Positions 6,532 through 13,141 of a stretch of 15,400 bases of DNA are shown in pieces (the stretch's first letter is position 1; each line of letters begins with the position of its first letter). The translations under genes were made by a program, and so were the position numbers. Below the pieces are notes generated by a model. It made no database searches, had not been told where the DNA came from, and saw nothing but the letters and a program-made list of their open reading frames with translations. This DNA is from Flavobacteriales bacterium UBA4660 (GTDB lineage Bacteria; Bacteroidota; Bacteroidia; Flavobacteriales_D; Sanyastnellaceae), in assembly GCA_002405435.1 (NCBI GenBank), contig DHLU01000138.1:798-16197 (forward strand), read 5' to 3'.

Positions 6532-7428
6532 TCAGATGCGATCGAGCCAATAAGCCAGTTGTACGGCCGGCAGGTAGAAGAAAGACGCAAACATGAGTCT
6601 TTTCGCACTGGCCGGCTGACGATCCCGCCACAACCTGAAGGCATACCAGGCCATCCCGAGTCCGCACAACACGGCGACGGCCTGCGCTGCAGGACCACAC
6701 ACCGGAGCGCCAATCGGGAAGATAGCGGGCATCAGGCTAACGGGAATCATAAACAACGTGTACATCAGTATGATAAAAGCCGAACGGCTGGTTTTTCCTT
6801 CGCGAAGGGGCAGGAGGTGGTAGCCTGCCTTCTGATAATCTTCGTGCAGCACCCATGCAATGGCCCAGAAATGCGGAAACTGCCACATAAACTGCATGGC
6901 AAACAGGCTCCCGGCCTCAATACCGTAGTCGTTGGTGGCGGCTACATAACCCAGCATGGGCGGAATGGCCCCCGGTATAGCGCCTACAAAAACGGCCAGG
7001 TTGGTCACCTTCTTTAGCGGGGTGTAGAGAAATACGTAAATGAAGAACGCCAGCAATCCGAGTACGCCGCTGGCGGTGTTGAGGAAGTACCACAGCAGAA
7101 AAACACCGAGTATGGCAGCAGTGCCAGACCAGATAATGGATTCAGTGACAGAAAGCCGCGCGGTGGGAAGGGGCCGGCCAGCGGTGCGGGCCATGAGTTG
7201 GTCGGCCTCGCGTTCCCACACCTGGTTGAGTCCGTTGCTTCCTCCGGTCAGCAGGGTTCCGCCCACGCAGAGCACGAGCAACTGGGCAAAGGACACGTCG
7301 CCAACTCCGGTCAGGTAGCCGAAAGCGGCAGAAACAACTACGAGGGTGGCAAGGCGCAACTTGAACAATTCAGCCACGATTCTGAGCCGGGTGAGGGGGT
7401 GGATGCGTGTAACGGACAAGCTTCTCAT
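6532..7428 (-). CDS. cyoE: Protoheme IX farnesyltransferase (heme O synthase)
   Basis: Also called ctaB. An integral membrane prenyltransferase of the UbiA superfamily that adds a farnesyl group to heme B to make heme O, the precursor of heme A for the oxidase. The 298 residues contain the prenyl diphosphate-Mg region NQVWEREADQLMARTAGRPL (68-87), where the usual first Asp of DxxxD is Glu72 with Asp76 kept, a substitution I recall from other Bacteroidota. Further family motifs are YTPLKKVTNLAVFVGAIPGA followed by IPPMLGYVAA, and MQFMWQFPHFWAIAW then HEDYQKAGYHLLPL. Several hydrophobic helices span the protein. It follows the HAD gene by 64 bp and leads the oxidase accessory genes. Heme A synthase (ctaA) is not in the window. 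Confidence 0.97.
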   Translation of the reverse strand: MRSLSVTRIHPLTRLRIVAELFKLRLATLVVVSAAFGYLTGVGDVSFAQLLVLCVGGTLLTGGSNGLNQVWEREADQLMARTAGRPLPTARLSVTESIIWSGTAAILGVFLLWYFLNTASGVLGLLAFFIYVFLYTPLKKVTNLAVFVGAIPGAIPPMLGYVAATNDYGIEAGSLFAMQFMWQFPHFWAIAWVLHEDYQKAGYHLLPLREGKTSRSAFIILMYTLFMIPVSLMPAIFPIGAPVCGPAAQAVAVLCGLGMAWYAFRLWRDRQPASAKRLMFASFFYLPAVQLAYWLDRI

Positions 7429-7492
7429 GGGGTTGAAAATCGGCTCAAACTGAAACGGGTGCGAATGTAGCGCGCCAGGTCCGAAAGGAAAA

Positions 7493-8128
7493 TTAATTCA
7501 GGGCAAGATTTTCTTGTACATGCAGCGCGCGCAGGCCGGCCCGCCGGGCACCTTCCACATGCTGGATGCTGTCGTCGAGAAACAGGGTCTTGGCTGGCGG
7601 CAATCCGTGGCGCCGGCAAACTTCCAAAAAGGCCTCGGGATGCGGTTTGCGCAGTCTCAGTTCGTTGGAGTACACGATTGACCGGAAGTGCGACCGAAAC
7701 TTGTCCAGGCCATAGACCTGGTCAATCATGCGTTCGAATTCGGTTACATGCAGGGCGTTGGTATTGCTGAAAATGTAAAGCGGAAAACGTTCTCCGAGAG
7801 AGGCTGCAAAGACCGTGTTTTCTATGTTCAGTCCCAGAAGAATGCAATTCCATGCCGCTTCCAGCTGATCGCGTCGTGCAGCGGGAAGCTGTGTCGACAG
7901 CCAGCGGTAAAAGGTATCTCCGTCTGTCTGGCCCGTTTCCAGCTGGTCGAATATGGGGTGTTGCCCTGCCTGTGCATAGATCTCTCTAAAGTCTTTCATG
8001 CCCAATTCGGCAAAGGCCCTGACGGGTGCTTCATAGTCGATTTCAAAAAGCACCCCGCCGAAGTCGAAGATGATGGCTTCGGTATCTTCCAGGGAAATGT
8101 GTGAGAATTGTTGCCGGAGGGAAATCAT
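7493..8128 (-). CDS. HAD-superfamily phosphatase (YihX-like)
   Basis: A 211-residue cytoplasmic hydrolase. Motif I is IIFDFGGVLFEID with nucleophile D22; the +2 acid is Gly, as in the YihX/epoxide-hydrolase-like subgroup with a DxGxV motif. Motif II is IFSNTNA (S121 and N122), motif III is the Lys in RLRKPHPEAF (K161), and motif IV is LFLDDS (D185 and D186). The cap at about 35-105 is small and helical. Relatives dephosphorylate sugar phosphates such as glucose-1-phosphate, but the substrate here cannot be read from sequence. It starts 20 bp after the SPOR gene, so the two probably share a transcript. There is no evident link to oxidase assembly. Confidence 0.92.
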   Translation of the reverse strand: MISLRQQFSHISLEDTEAIIFDFGGVLFEIDYEAPVRAFAELGMKDFREIYAQAGQHPIFDQLETGQTDGDTFYRWLSTQLPAARRDQLEAAWNCILLGLNIENTVFAASLGERFPLYIFSNTNALHVTEFERMIDQVYGLDKFRSHFRSIVYSNELRLRKPHPEAFLEVCRRHGLPPAKTLFLDDSIQHVEGARRAGLRALHVQENLALN

Positions 8129-8148
8129 GCGGAATGGAGCGGCAGGAA

Positions 8149-9162
8149 TTAGTTTTTCCTGATCCAGACCTTCACGCCGTCGGCTTGCTGGATGTTGCGC
8201 TGCGCTGCTATTGCTTCGCTGCGGGTGGCATAGCTGCCAACCCCGACGAGCCTGAGGCCGCGCTGCATACCGGCATCGAAGGCCTCAATGCCTTTGGCAG
8301 ACAATTGGTCGATATAGCGCAGGGCATTTTCTGGCACGGCAAAGGCTCCTGCGACGAGGGTATAGTTTCCGCGGCGGTCAGGCTTGTTGAGCGTGGTTCC
8401 CGTGCTCACGGCGGGTGCGCTGTGTTTGATCACCTCGATGCCGTCTTCAGACTCACGCCCTTCTGTGAAGGAATAGTGGAGTGTGTTTTTCGTCCTCAGT
8501 AAGTCCTCAAGTTCCGGACCCGTCTCGAACGCCGGTGTGTCGGGCAGCACAACGCCGGGGCGGAGGCTGTATTCGGCGGTAACCGCTCGCCTGAAGGGGT
8601 TAAGGCTGAGCTGGTGGCCTGTTCCCTGCCGGGTAAAGAGGAAAACGCCTGCTGCCAGTAAGGGAAGGGCTATGGCTGCGGCAACGGCCATCTTCAGCGG
8701 TTTGCGCTGACTGCCCGGGTGCTGTATGAGGGTAGCGTTGCGCTGTTGAACGGGCTTGAGTTGTATGCCCTGAAGTCCGAAGGAAGAGGGCAGAAAATTC
8801 TCCTGCTCATCGGGAATAAACTGAAGATTGCCGGTATGGTCAAAATAGAGGAACCCGATCTTTTCCCAGACGATGCGCTGACCGGTTGCCAATTTGCGCT
8901 GGTACCCGGTGACTTCTTCCCTGATGCGGTCGAGGGCCTGCGCATAGGTGATGCCCAATACAGAAGCAATATGGTGTGAAAGGAGTCCGTCGTTTGCCTG
9001 AAGGTTGCGGTTGAACCCGATATGTTTGGCCGGCGGTGTAATAAAATGGCTGTGCCGGTCGAGTCGAGAAGGACGGTAATTGGCTACCAATCCGCCAAAT
9101 CCGGGAACCACCACACAATCGTGACGGTAAAGCAGGTCGGCAAGAAAGGCATCCAAACGCAT
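8149..9162 (-). CDS. HU-like (CCDC81-type) and SPOR domain membrane protein
   Basis: A 337-residue protein. The N-terminal region (about 1-135) matches the prokaryotic HU-CCDC81 domains of Bacteroidota: MRLDAFLADLLYRHDCVVVPGFGG, then FNRNLQANDGLLSHHIA, and QRIVWEKIGFLYFD. One transmembrane helix follows at about 158-177, then a linker of low complexity, and a SPOR domain at about 264-337 (RRGNYTLVAGAFAVPENALRYIDQL to the end). SPOR domains bind denuded septal peptidoglycan glycan strands, so the topology is cytoplasmic HU-like head and periplasmic SPOR tail, suggesting a cell-division or envelope role. The frame is open to an ATG at 9201, but the conserved family start is MRLDAFL at 9162. It is the first gene of the long minus-strand run. 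Confidence 0.9.
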   Translation of the reverse strand: MRLDAFLADLLYRHDCVVVPGFGGLVANYRPSRLDRHSHFITPPAKHIGFNRNLQANDGLLSHHIASVLGITYAQALDRIREEVTGYQRKLATGQRIVWEKIGFLYFDHTGNLQFIPDEQENFLPSSFGLQGIQLKPVQQRNATLIQHPGSQRKPLKMAVAAAIALPLLAAGVFLFTRQGTGHQLSLNPFRRAVTAEYSLRPGVVLPDTPAFETGPELEDLLRTKNTLHYSFTEGRESEDGIEVIKHSAPAVSTGTTLNKPDRRGNYTLVAGAFAVPENALRYIDQLSAKGIEAFDAGMQRGLRLVGVGSYATRSEAIAAQRNIQQADGVKVWIRKN

Positions 9163-9349
9163 GGGGCGAAGGTAAGCTGAAACAGGGGTCTGCATCCACA
9201 ATGCCGAAACCGTTCATGGTTAGTGCCTGTTGTACAGGAGATTGATGGAAGACCAGGTCGCCACCCTCACCCGGGTTGTCATGCACCTGCGGGATAAACC
9301 GGTCGAAAAGGAATACGATCCGGTTGGCTGGTAGAATTCACCGAAGCGA

Positions 9350-9366
9350 AGCAAGGAGCGCTTGCT
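9350..9366. repeat. Small inverted repeat AGCAAG/CTTGCT
   Basis: A perfect 6-bp stem with a 5-base loop. It adjoins a GC-rich string of GAAGCGAAGCAAGG type and lies about 80 bp before the stronger inverted repeat at 9445-9475, in the same non-coding patch. Confidence 0.4.
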
Positions 9367-9760
9367 GATGTGTAGTGTGCAGGATCTCCTGAGTGGGATG
9401 CTGCCTGGACACGTTTCGACAATGCCCGGATACACCGTGGGGAGATTCCCCGTCCGCGTGAGCAAGGCGGGGAATGACGGCTTCGAATGGGGGGTAGGGC
9501 TGCAACAAGTCAACAGAAAACCCCAACAACAGATTCAAGTCTGGCCAAATCCGGCAGATGGTATCTTGAATGTGGGTTGCGATGAAATTATTGAGCATAT
9601 TTCCATTTCTCATATTTCAGGAAAACTTTTATATAGCCGAAGGGTAAATTCCAGACAGACCATTGTTTTAACAAATGAGATCGGATCATCAGGGTTGTAC
9701 CTGCTTGAGGCAATAACAGTTTCCGGGTATGCGGAACGCCATCAAATTGTCCTCAAGTGA
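9362..9760 (+). pseudogene. Orphan T9SS C-terminal sorting domain (gene remnant)
   Basis: The last 76 residues (9530-9757) match the type IX secretion type A sorting domain (Por_Secre_tail): QIQVWPNPADGILNV, then HISISHISGKLLYS, SSGLYLLEAIT, and a terminal HQIVLK. Such domains direct secreted proteins through the T9SS to the surface, where they are cleaved and the protein anchored. Here no passenger domain or signal peptide precedes it. The open frame begins at 9362 but its first 50 or so residues are translation of inverted-repeat intergenic DNA, so the ATG is not credible. The most likely reading is the 3' end of a cell-surface protein gene whose body was deleted or displaced. The domain stretch is visibly more AT-rich than its neighbours. 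Alternatively it is a very small T9SS cargo, for which there is no secretion signal. Confidence 0.75.
9445..9475. repeat. Inverted repeat ATTCCCCG/CGGGGAAT, dispersed-repeat type
   Basis: A perfect 8-bp stem with a 15-base spacer. Read on the minus strand it begins CGTCATTCCCCGCC, closely resembling the CGTCATTCCCGC palindromic repeats found in many copies in some bacterial genomes. Only one copy is in the window, so its multi-copy nature is inferred from resemblance. It lies immediately upstream of, and in frame with, the orphan T9SS domain. Confidence 0.55.
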
Positions 9761-9801
9761 CCTTGAAAGACCTGCATTAAGAACTTTCGTAGGTCAAATC
9801 T

Positions 9802-10548
9802 TTACCGCCTGATGAATTGAATTGCCATTTCCAGATCTTCCGGAGTATCCACCGCGGGTGATTCAAACCCGGTTTCGCCTACGTATATGGTATACCCGTT
9901 TTCCATCCACCGCAACTGTTCCAGCGATTCGGCACGTTCAAGCTTTCCCGTCGGAAGTGCAACCAATTTGTCCAACACCGCTCTCCGGTATGCATACATC
10001 CCTACGTGCTTAAAATATTGGTGGGTGGACACCCATCGTCCTGCCGGAGCATTGGGCTGGTAGGGAATACATGCCCGCGAAAAATACAGTGCCCGGCCAT
10101 GGACATCTTTTACCACCTTGACCTTATTGGGATTGCGCAATACGTCTTCATGTTTCACTGGAATGGCCAATGTGCCTATATCGGCAGCCGTATCCGACAT
10201 AATGGACAAAAGCGCGTGAATTTGTTCCGGCTGAATAAATGGTTCATCACCCTGAACGTTGAGGATGATATCGCTATTTACTCCGGCCAGCATAACCGCT
10301 TCCTGACAACGTTCGGTCCCACTGTTGTGGTCGTCGCGTGTCATGATGGCCTCAAATCCGAGGGATTGCACATGACGGTATATTCTCGAATCATCAGTAG
10401 CCACCAATACGCGGTCCAGGTGGGCAGCGAGTGCTTGCCGCACTACACGAATGACCATGCTCACGCCATCGATTTCAGCGAGGGGCTTGCCCGGAAAACG
10501 CGACGAATTGTAACGGGCCGGAATAATCGCACTGGCACTCAGACTCAT
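9802..10548 (-). CDS. kdsB: 3-deoxy-manno-octulosonate cytidylyltransferase (CMP-Kdo synthetase)
   Basis: Cytoplasmic enzyme that activates Kdo with CTP to CMP-Kdo for the inner core of lipopolysaccharide, so the cell is Gram-negative. The 248 residues show the nucleotidyltransferase fold: AIIPARYNSSRFPGKPL (7-23) at the CTP site, VLVATDDSRI, DHNSGTERCQEA (73-84), NVQGDEPFIQPEQI (97-110), and the C-terminal KLERAESLEQLRWMENG and ESPAVDTPEDL. Length is normal for the family. Its ATG overlaps the stop codon of the TonB-dependent receptor gene by 4 bp (ATGA), implying coupled translation with a gene that has no obvious link to Kdo. No separate ribosome binding site of note is needed for that arrangement. 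Identification is secure. Confidence 0.97.
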   Translation of the reverse strand: MSLSASAIIPARYNSSRFPGKPLAEIDGVSMVIRVVRQALAAHLDRVLVATDDSRIYRHVQSLGFEAIMTRDDHNSGTERCQEAVMLAGVNSDIILNVQGDEPFIQPEQIHALLSIMSDTAADIGTLAIPVKHEDVLRNPNKVKVVKDVHGRALYFSRACIPYQPNAPAGRWVSTHQYFKHVGMYAYRRAVLDKLVALPTGKLERAESLEQLRWMENGYTIYVGETGFESPAVDTPEDLEMAIQFIRR

Positions 10549-12980
10549 AAGGTAAGTGTGTATTGCAGCATGGTGAGCCTCGGATCTTCGATGGCGAGCG
10601 GCCTTATGGCATATTCCCGGTTGAGCACATTGTTTATGATCACCGAAATACGCTGGTGTTTGCCTACGCGCAGCGCCAACCGCGCATCAAAGACGTAATC
10701 GCCCCGTGTGTTGCGCCGCCGCCAGTCCTGAAGCCCGGTATTGAATACATTGGGATAGTAGGTTTCAAGTTGCTCGAAGATCAGGTCAATGTTTTGCATG
10801 TGGCTGTTGGTGCGCAGGCTCAGGCCGGCCATCCAGTTTTTCCATGTGCCCTCCACATCGGCGCGCACCAGGTGCTGCATGCGGTACTTGAGTATGTTGT
10901 TGGTGGGGTCGCTGCTGGTGCGCGTATAGGTGAGGGTATCAAAATTATCGGCACTCATCGGATGCGCACTGGGTACGGGAGAAAGCGCATAGACCTGGTC
11001 GGGCGTTGTGCTCACGGGTTGTGTAAAGGTATACCCGGCCAGAAACTGCAGGCCTACCTGTCCGATGCTCCCCTGTCCCATCAGCGAAAGGTCAACCCCC
11101 CGCACCCTGGCTGATCCGGTATTGACGCTTTTGAAACCGAGGCTGCTTTGCAGGGCTTCCACGGTCAGTTCGGCCGGTGTTTCCCACTGACCGAAGGTGA
11201 ATTCGATAAAGTTGTCAAATGCCTGCTGAAACACTGCCACGTCGAGAAAGCCCAATACACCGCCTGCCTTGAAGCCCTGTTTGATACCGGCTTCAAGATT
11301 GTAGGACGTCTCGGAGGCGATGTCTTCATTGGGGAAGATGCGCAGCGCTCCGACTTCTGTGAATATGAATTTTTCTGCCATAGACGGAAAGCGGTAGCCC
11401 TGGCCGTAAGAGGCGCGCAGGTACGTGCCCTCGGCAAGCGTGTAGTTAAGTCCGCCGCGGAATACCGGTTTCGATTCCACCGCTTCGTTGAGGCGGAAAT
11501 GTTCGTAGCGCATACCGGCCGATACATTGAGGCGTTTCAGAATTTTTTTATCGATTTGCAGGTAGAACGCTGCGTTCTGCGCTACGTTGATTCCTTCTGC
11601 AGATTCTCCGGTGAAAAGTGCTCCGCGCGCATCGGTGTGCTGGCCGACAACCCCTGTGGTCAGCGTAGTTTCGGAAATGCCGATGCTGTCGAGGCGCGCC
11701 TGAAACTGGTACTCGCCGTAATAAACGTCACTGAAATTTTCCTGGTTATTGTCGTTGTTGTTGTCGAGGTTTTGCCAGCGTGTCTTCAACGAATGGCGCA
11801 CACCGGAGGGTGTGTAGTAAGTGATGAAGGGACTAACATATCCCTGGGTTTGTCTTGTGTTGGTGGCGGCACCATCAAAAGGCCTGTACAGTCCTGTGGT
11901 GCTGTTGTCCCAGATCAGTGTGGCATAGCTGTCGCTCAAACTCCAGTTCGTATTTACCCCGATGCTCAGTCCGGGCGTCTCGGGAAAGCGGTAGCGCACG
12001 TTGGCGTTGAGCCTCCCGCGCGATTGTGCGTTGTAGCGTGTGGCCCTGAAGGGGTTGTAGTTTTCACTTACCGACGTGTTGCCCACCGAGTCAACCAGGG
12101 GCCCCAGGGCACCCATGTCACCCAGAAAATTTCCTCCCAGTACAAGGTCCCACGCGCCGCTCTGGCGCGCGTGCATAAAACTCACGCCGCTGGTCATGGC
12201 ATTGTTGCCCCAGTATTTGGCCGAGTCACTTTGCGGGTCGCTGTACATACCGGTGAAGGCAGTTACCCGTGTTACGGGTTCTCCCGTAGGATAGGCGCTG
12301 CGCAGGTTAATCACGCCGCTCAGGGCGCTGCTGCCATACAGCACGCTGCTGGCCCCCTTGATTACTTCTACCTGAGAGGCATTTTCCACCGGTAAAAATC
12401 CCCAGCTGGGCTTGCCCGCGTCACCGCTCAGGTAGGGAAGGTCATCAATCAGCACCTGAACGCGCGATCCGGCGCCGAAGCTGTATCCGCTGCCGCTCCT
12501 GATTTGGGGCTCATCGTCGACTATGCTGACCCCGGGTGTTTGTTGCAGTATGGTTTCCAGCGACACGGTGTTTTTATTTTGCATGAGCCTCGGCTGAATA
12601 ATCTCCATCGACACGGTGATGTCACTCAGTTTCTGCTCAAACTTACCGGCAGACACCACCACGATGTCAAGTTCATTCAACAGCTCTTCGAGCCGGTAGT
12701 TGAGGTTGCGCGACTCTCCCGCTGCCAGGGCAATGCGCACGGTGTCGGCGCGGTAGCCGGTAAGCGAAATAATGATATCGTAGGTTCCTGCAACCAGCGC
12801 AAGTTCATAGGTGCCGTCGCCGCGGCTTGTGGTGCCTATGAAGGTCGTGGTCATCACACGGGCACCCGCAGCAGGCTCGTTATCAGGTGCAACGGTAACC
12901 GTACCGGTCAACGTTGCGTTTTGCGACCAGGCGTTGTGCACCATAAGCACGGTAAAAAACAGGAGCAGGCGTTTCTTCAT
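10545..12980 (-). CDS. TonB-dependent outer-membrane receptor
   Basis: An 811-residue outer-membrane transporter. A signal peptide (1-20, MKKRLLLFFTV...AWSQ) is followed by a carboxypeptidase-regulatory-like beta-sandwich (about 22-100, GTVTVAPDNEPAAGARV to IALAAGESRNLNYRL), a TonB-box-like stretch (DIVVVSAGK, about 105-113), a plug domain (about 118-232, with QTPGVSIVDDEPQIRSG, VEVIKGASSVLYGSSALSGV) and a 22-strand-type barrel to the C-terminus. The late segment ends in VIINNVLNREYAIRPL and a final LQYTLTL, as expected for barrel insertion. An ATG at 13043 adds 21 residues before the signal peptide, so 12980 is the start. No SusD gene is adjacent, so it is not a SusC/D polysaccharide pair; the plug style is nearer to siderophore, heme, cobalamin or metal receptors. 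The substrate cannot be assigned. Confidence 0.95.
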   Translation of the reverse strand: MKKRLLLFFTVLMVHNAWSQNATLTGTVTVAPDNEPAAGARVMTTTFIGTTSRGDGTYELALVAGTYDIIISLTGYRADTVRIALAAGESRNLNYRLEELLNELDIVVVSAGKFEQKLSDITVSMEIIQPRLMQNKNTVSLETILQQTPGVSIVDDEPQIRSGSGYSFGAGSRVQVLIDDLPYLSGDAGKPSWGFLPVENASQVEVIKGASSVLYGSSALSGVINLRSAYPTGEPVTRVTAFTGMYSDPQSDSAKYWGNNAMTSGVSFMHARQSGAWDLVLGGNFLGDMGALGPLVDSVGNTSVSENYNPFRATRYNAQSRGRLNANVRYRFPETPGLSIGVNTNWSLSDSYATLIWDNSTTGLYRPFDGAATNTRQTQGYVSPFITYYTPSGVRHSLKTRWQNLDNNNDNNQENFSDVYYGEYQFQARLDSIGISETTLTTGVVGQHTDARGALFTGESAEGINVAQNAAFYLQIDKKILKRLNVSAGMRYEHFRLNEAVESKPVFRGGLNYTLAEGTYLRASYGQGYRFPSMAEKFIFTEVGALRIFPNEDIASETSYNLEAGIKQGFKAGGVLGFLDVAVFQQAFDNFIEFTFGQWETPAELTVEALQSSLGFKSVNTGSARVRGVDLSLMGQGSIGQVGLQFLAGYTFTQPVSTTPDQVYALSPVPSAHPMSADNFDTLTYTRTSSDPTNNILKYRMQHLVRADVEGTWKNWMAGLSLRTNSHMQNIDLIFEQLETYYPNVFNTGLQDWRRRNTRGDYVFDARLALRVGKHQRISVIINNVLNREYAIRPLAIEDPRLTMLQYTLTL

Positions 12981-13008
12981 CCTTGTGGGTTTCGGCTTCC
13001 GGAAAAGG

Positions 13009-13016
13009 CGAATATA
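13009..13016 (-). promoter_or_regulatory. Candidate -7 box for the TonB-receptor/kdsB unit
   Basis: The minus strand reads TATATTCG, one mismatch from TAnnTTTG, 28 bp upstream of the receptor ATG in the 161-bp divergent gap shared with the methyltransferase gene. No TTTG is seen at the matching -33 distance, so support is weak. Confidence 0.25.
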
Positions 13017-13141
13017 GTCGGTCGGCACCAATGCCGGCTGCATGGCCGGTGTTGCATGCGGCAGAATTTACGGGCTCTGAAATTCCCGCGGGCCGATGGC
13101 GTTTATTTGCTGCGAGCCAGGGATGGCACCAACGCCCGAAT

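Larger units (their letters stand above)
9163..9529. other. Intergenic region with inverted repeats, no convincing gene
   Basis: About 370 bases between the SPOR gene start and the recognisable T9SS domain. It should contain the SPOR-gene promoter; the minus strand has TACCTTCG (9167-9174), a one-mismatch -7 box, but no clear -33 element. The right half (about 9341-9480) holds two inverted repeats and reads like dispersed intergenic repeat DNA. Open frames in this stretch on either strand encode Arg-, Ser- and Pro-rich peptides with no family resemblance. Confidence 0.6.

Noticed and set aside
6498..6713. N-terminal extension of the second subunit III gene by 72 residues
   Set aside because: The extension overlaps the end of cyoE, is rich in Cys, Arg and Pro, and precedes a normal start METTIPTKK.
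9245..9334. A 29-residue plus-strand ORF preceded by AGGAG
   Set aside because: The Shine-Dalgarno-like string is well placed, but the peptide matches nothing I know, is very short, and Bacteroidota make little use of Shine-Dalgarno sites. It may be a remnant of the displaced T9SS cargo gene, but the sequence gives no proof.
9220..9613. Minus-strand ORFs of 91 to 97 residues across the repeat patch
   Set aside because: Composition is rich in Ser, Arg and Pro with no motif, and the frames cross inverted repeats and the antisense of the T9SS domain.
9765..9795. Possible terminator hairpin between the T9SS remnant and kdsB (GACCT/AGGTC and GAAAG/CTTTC)
   Set aside because: Both stems are only 5 bp, compete with each other, and lack a clear T run.
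11148..12395. A 415-residue plus-strand open frame inside the TonB-receptor gene
   Set aside because: Shadow frame of the receptor barrel and plug; the minus strand encodes a complete, motif-rich protein over the same span.
12983..13141. N-terminal extension of the methyltransferase by 53 residues
   Set aside because: It runs through the divergent intergenic region nearly to the TonB-receptor start and has no similarity to the family N-terminus, which begins at MPSLPAAF.
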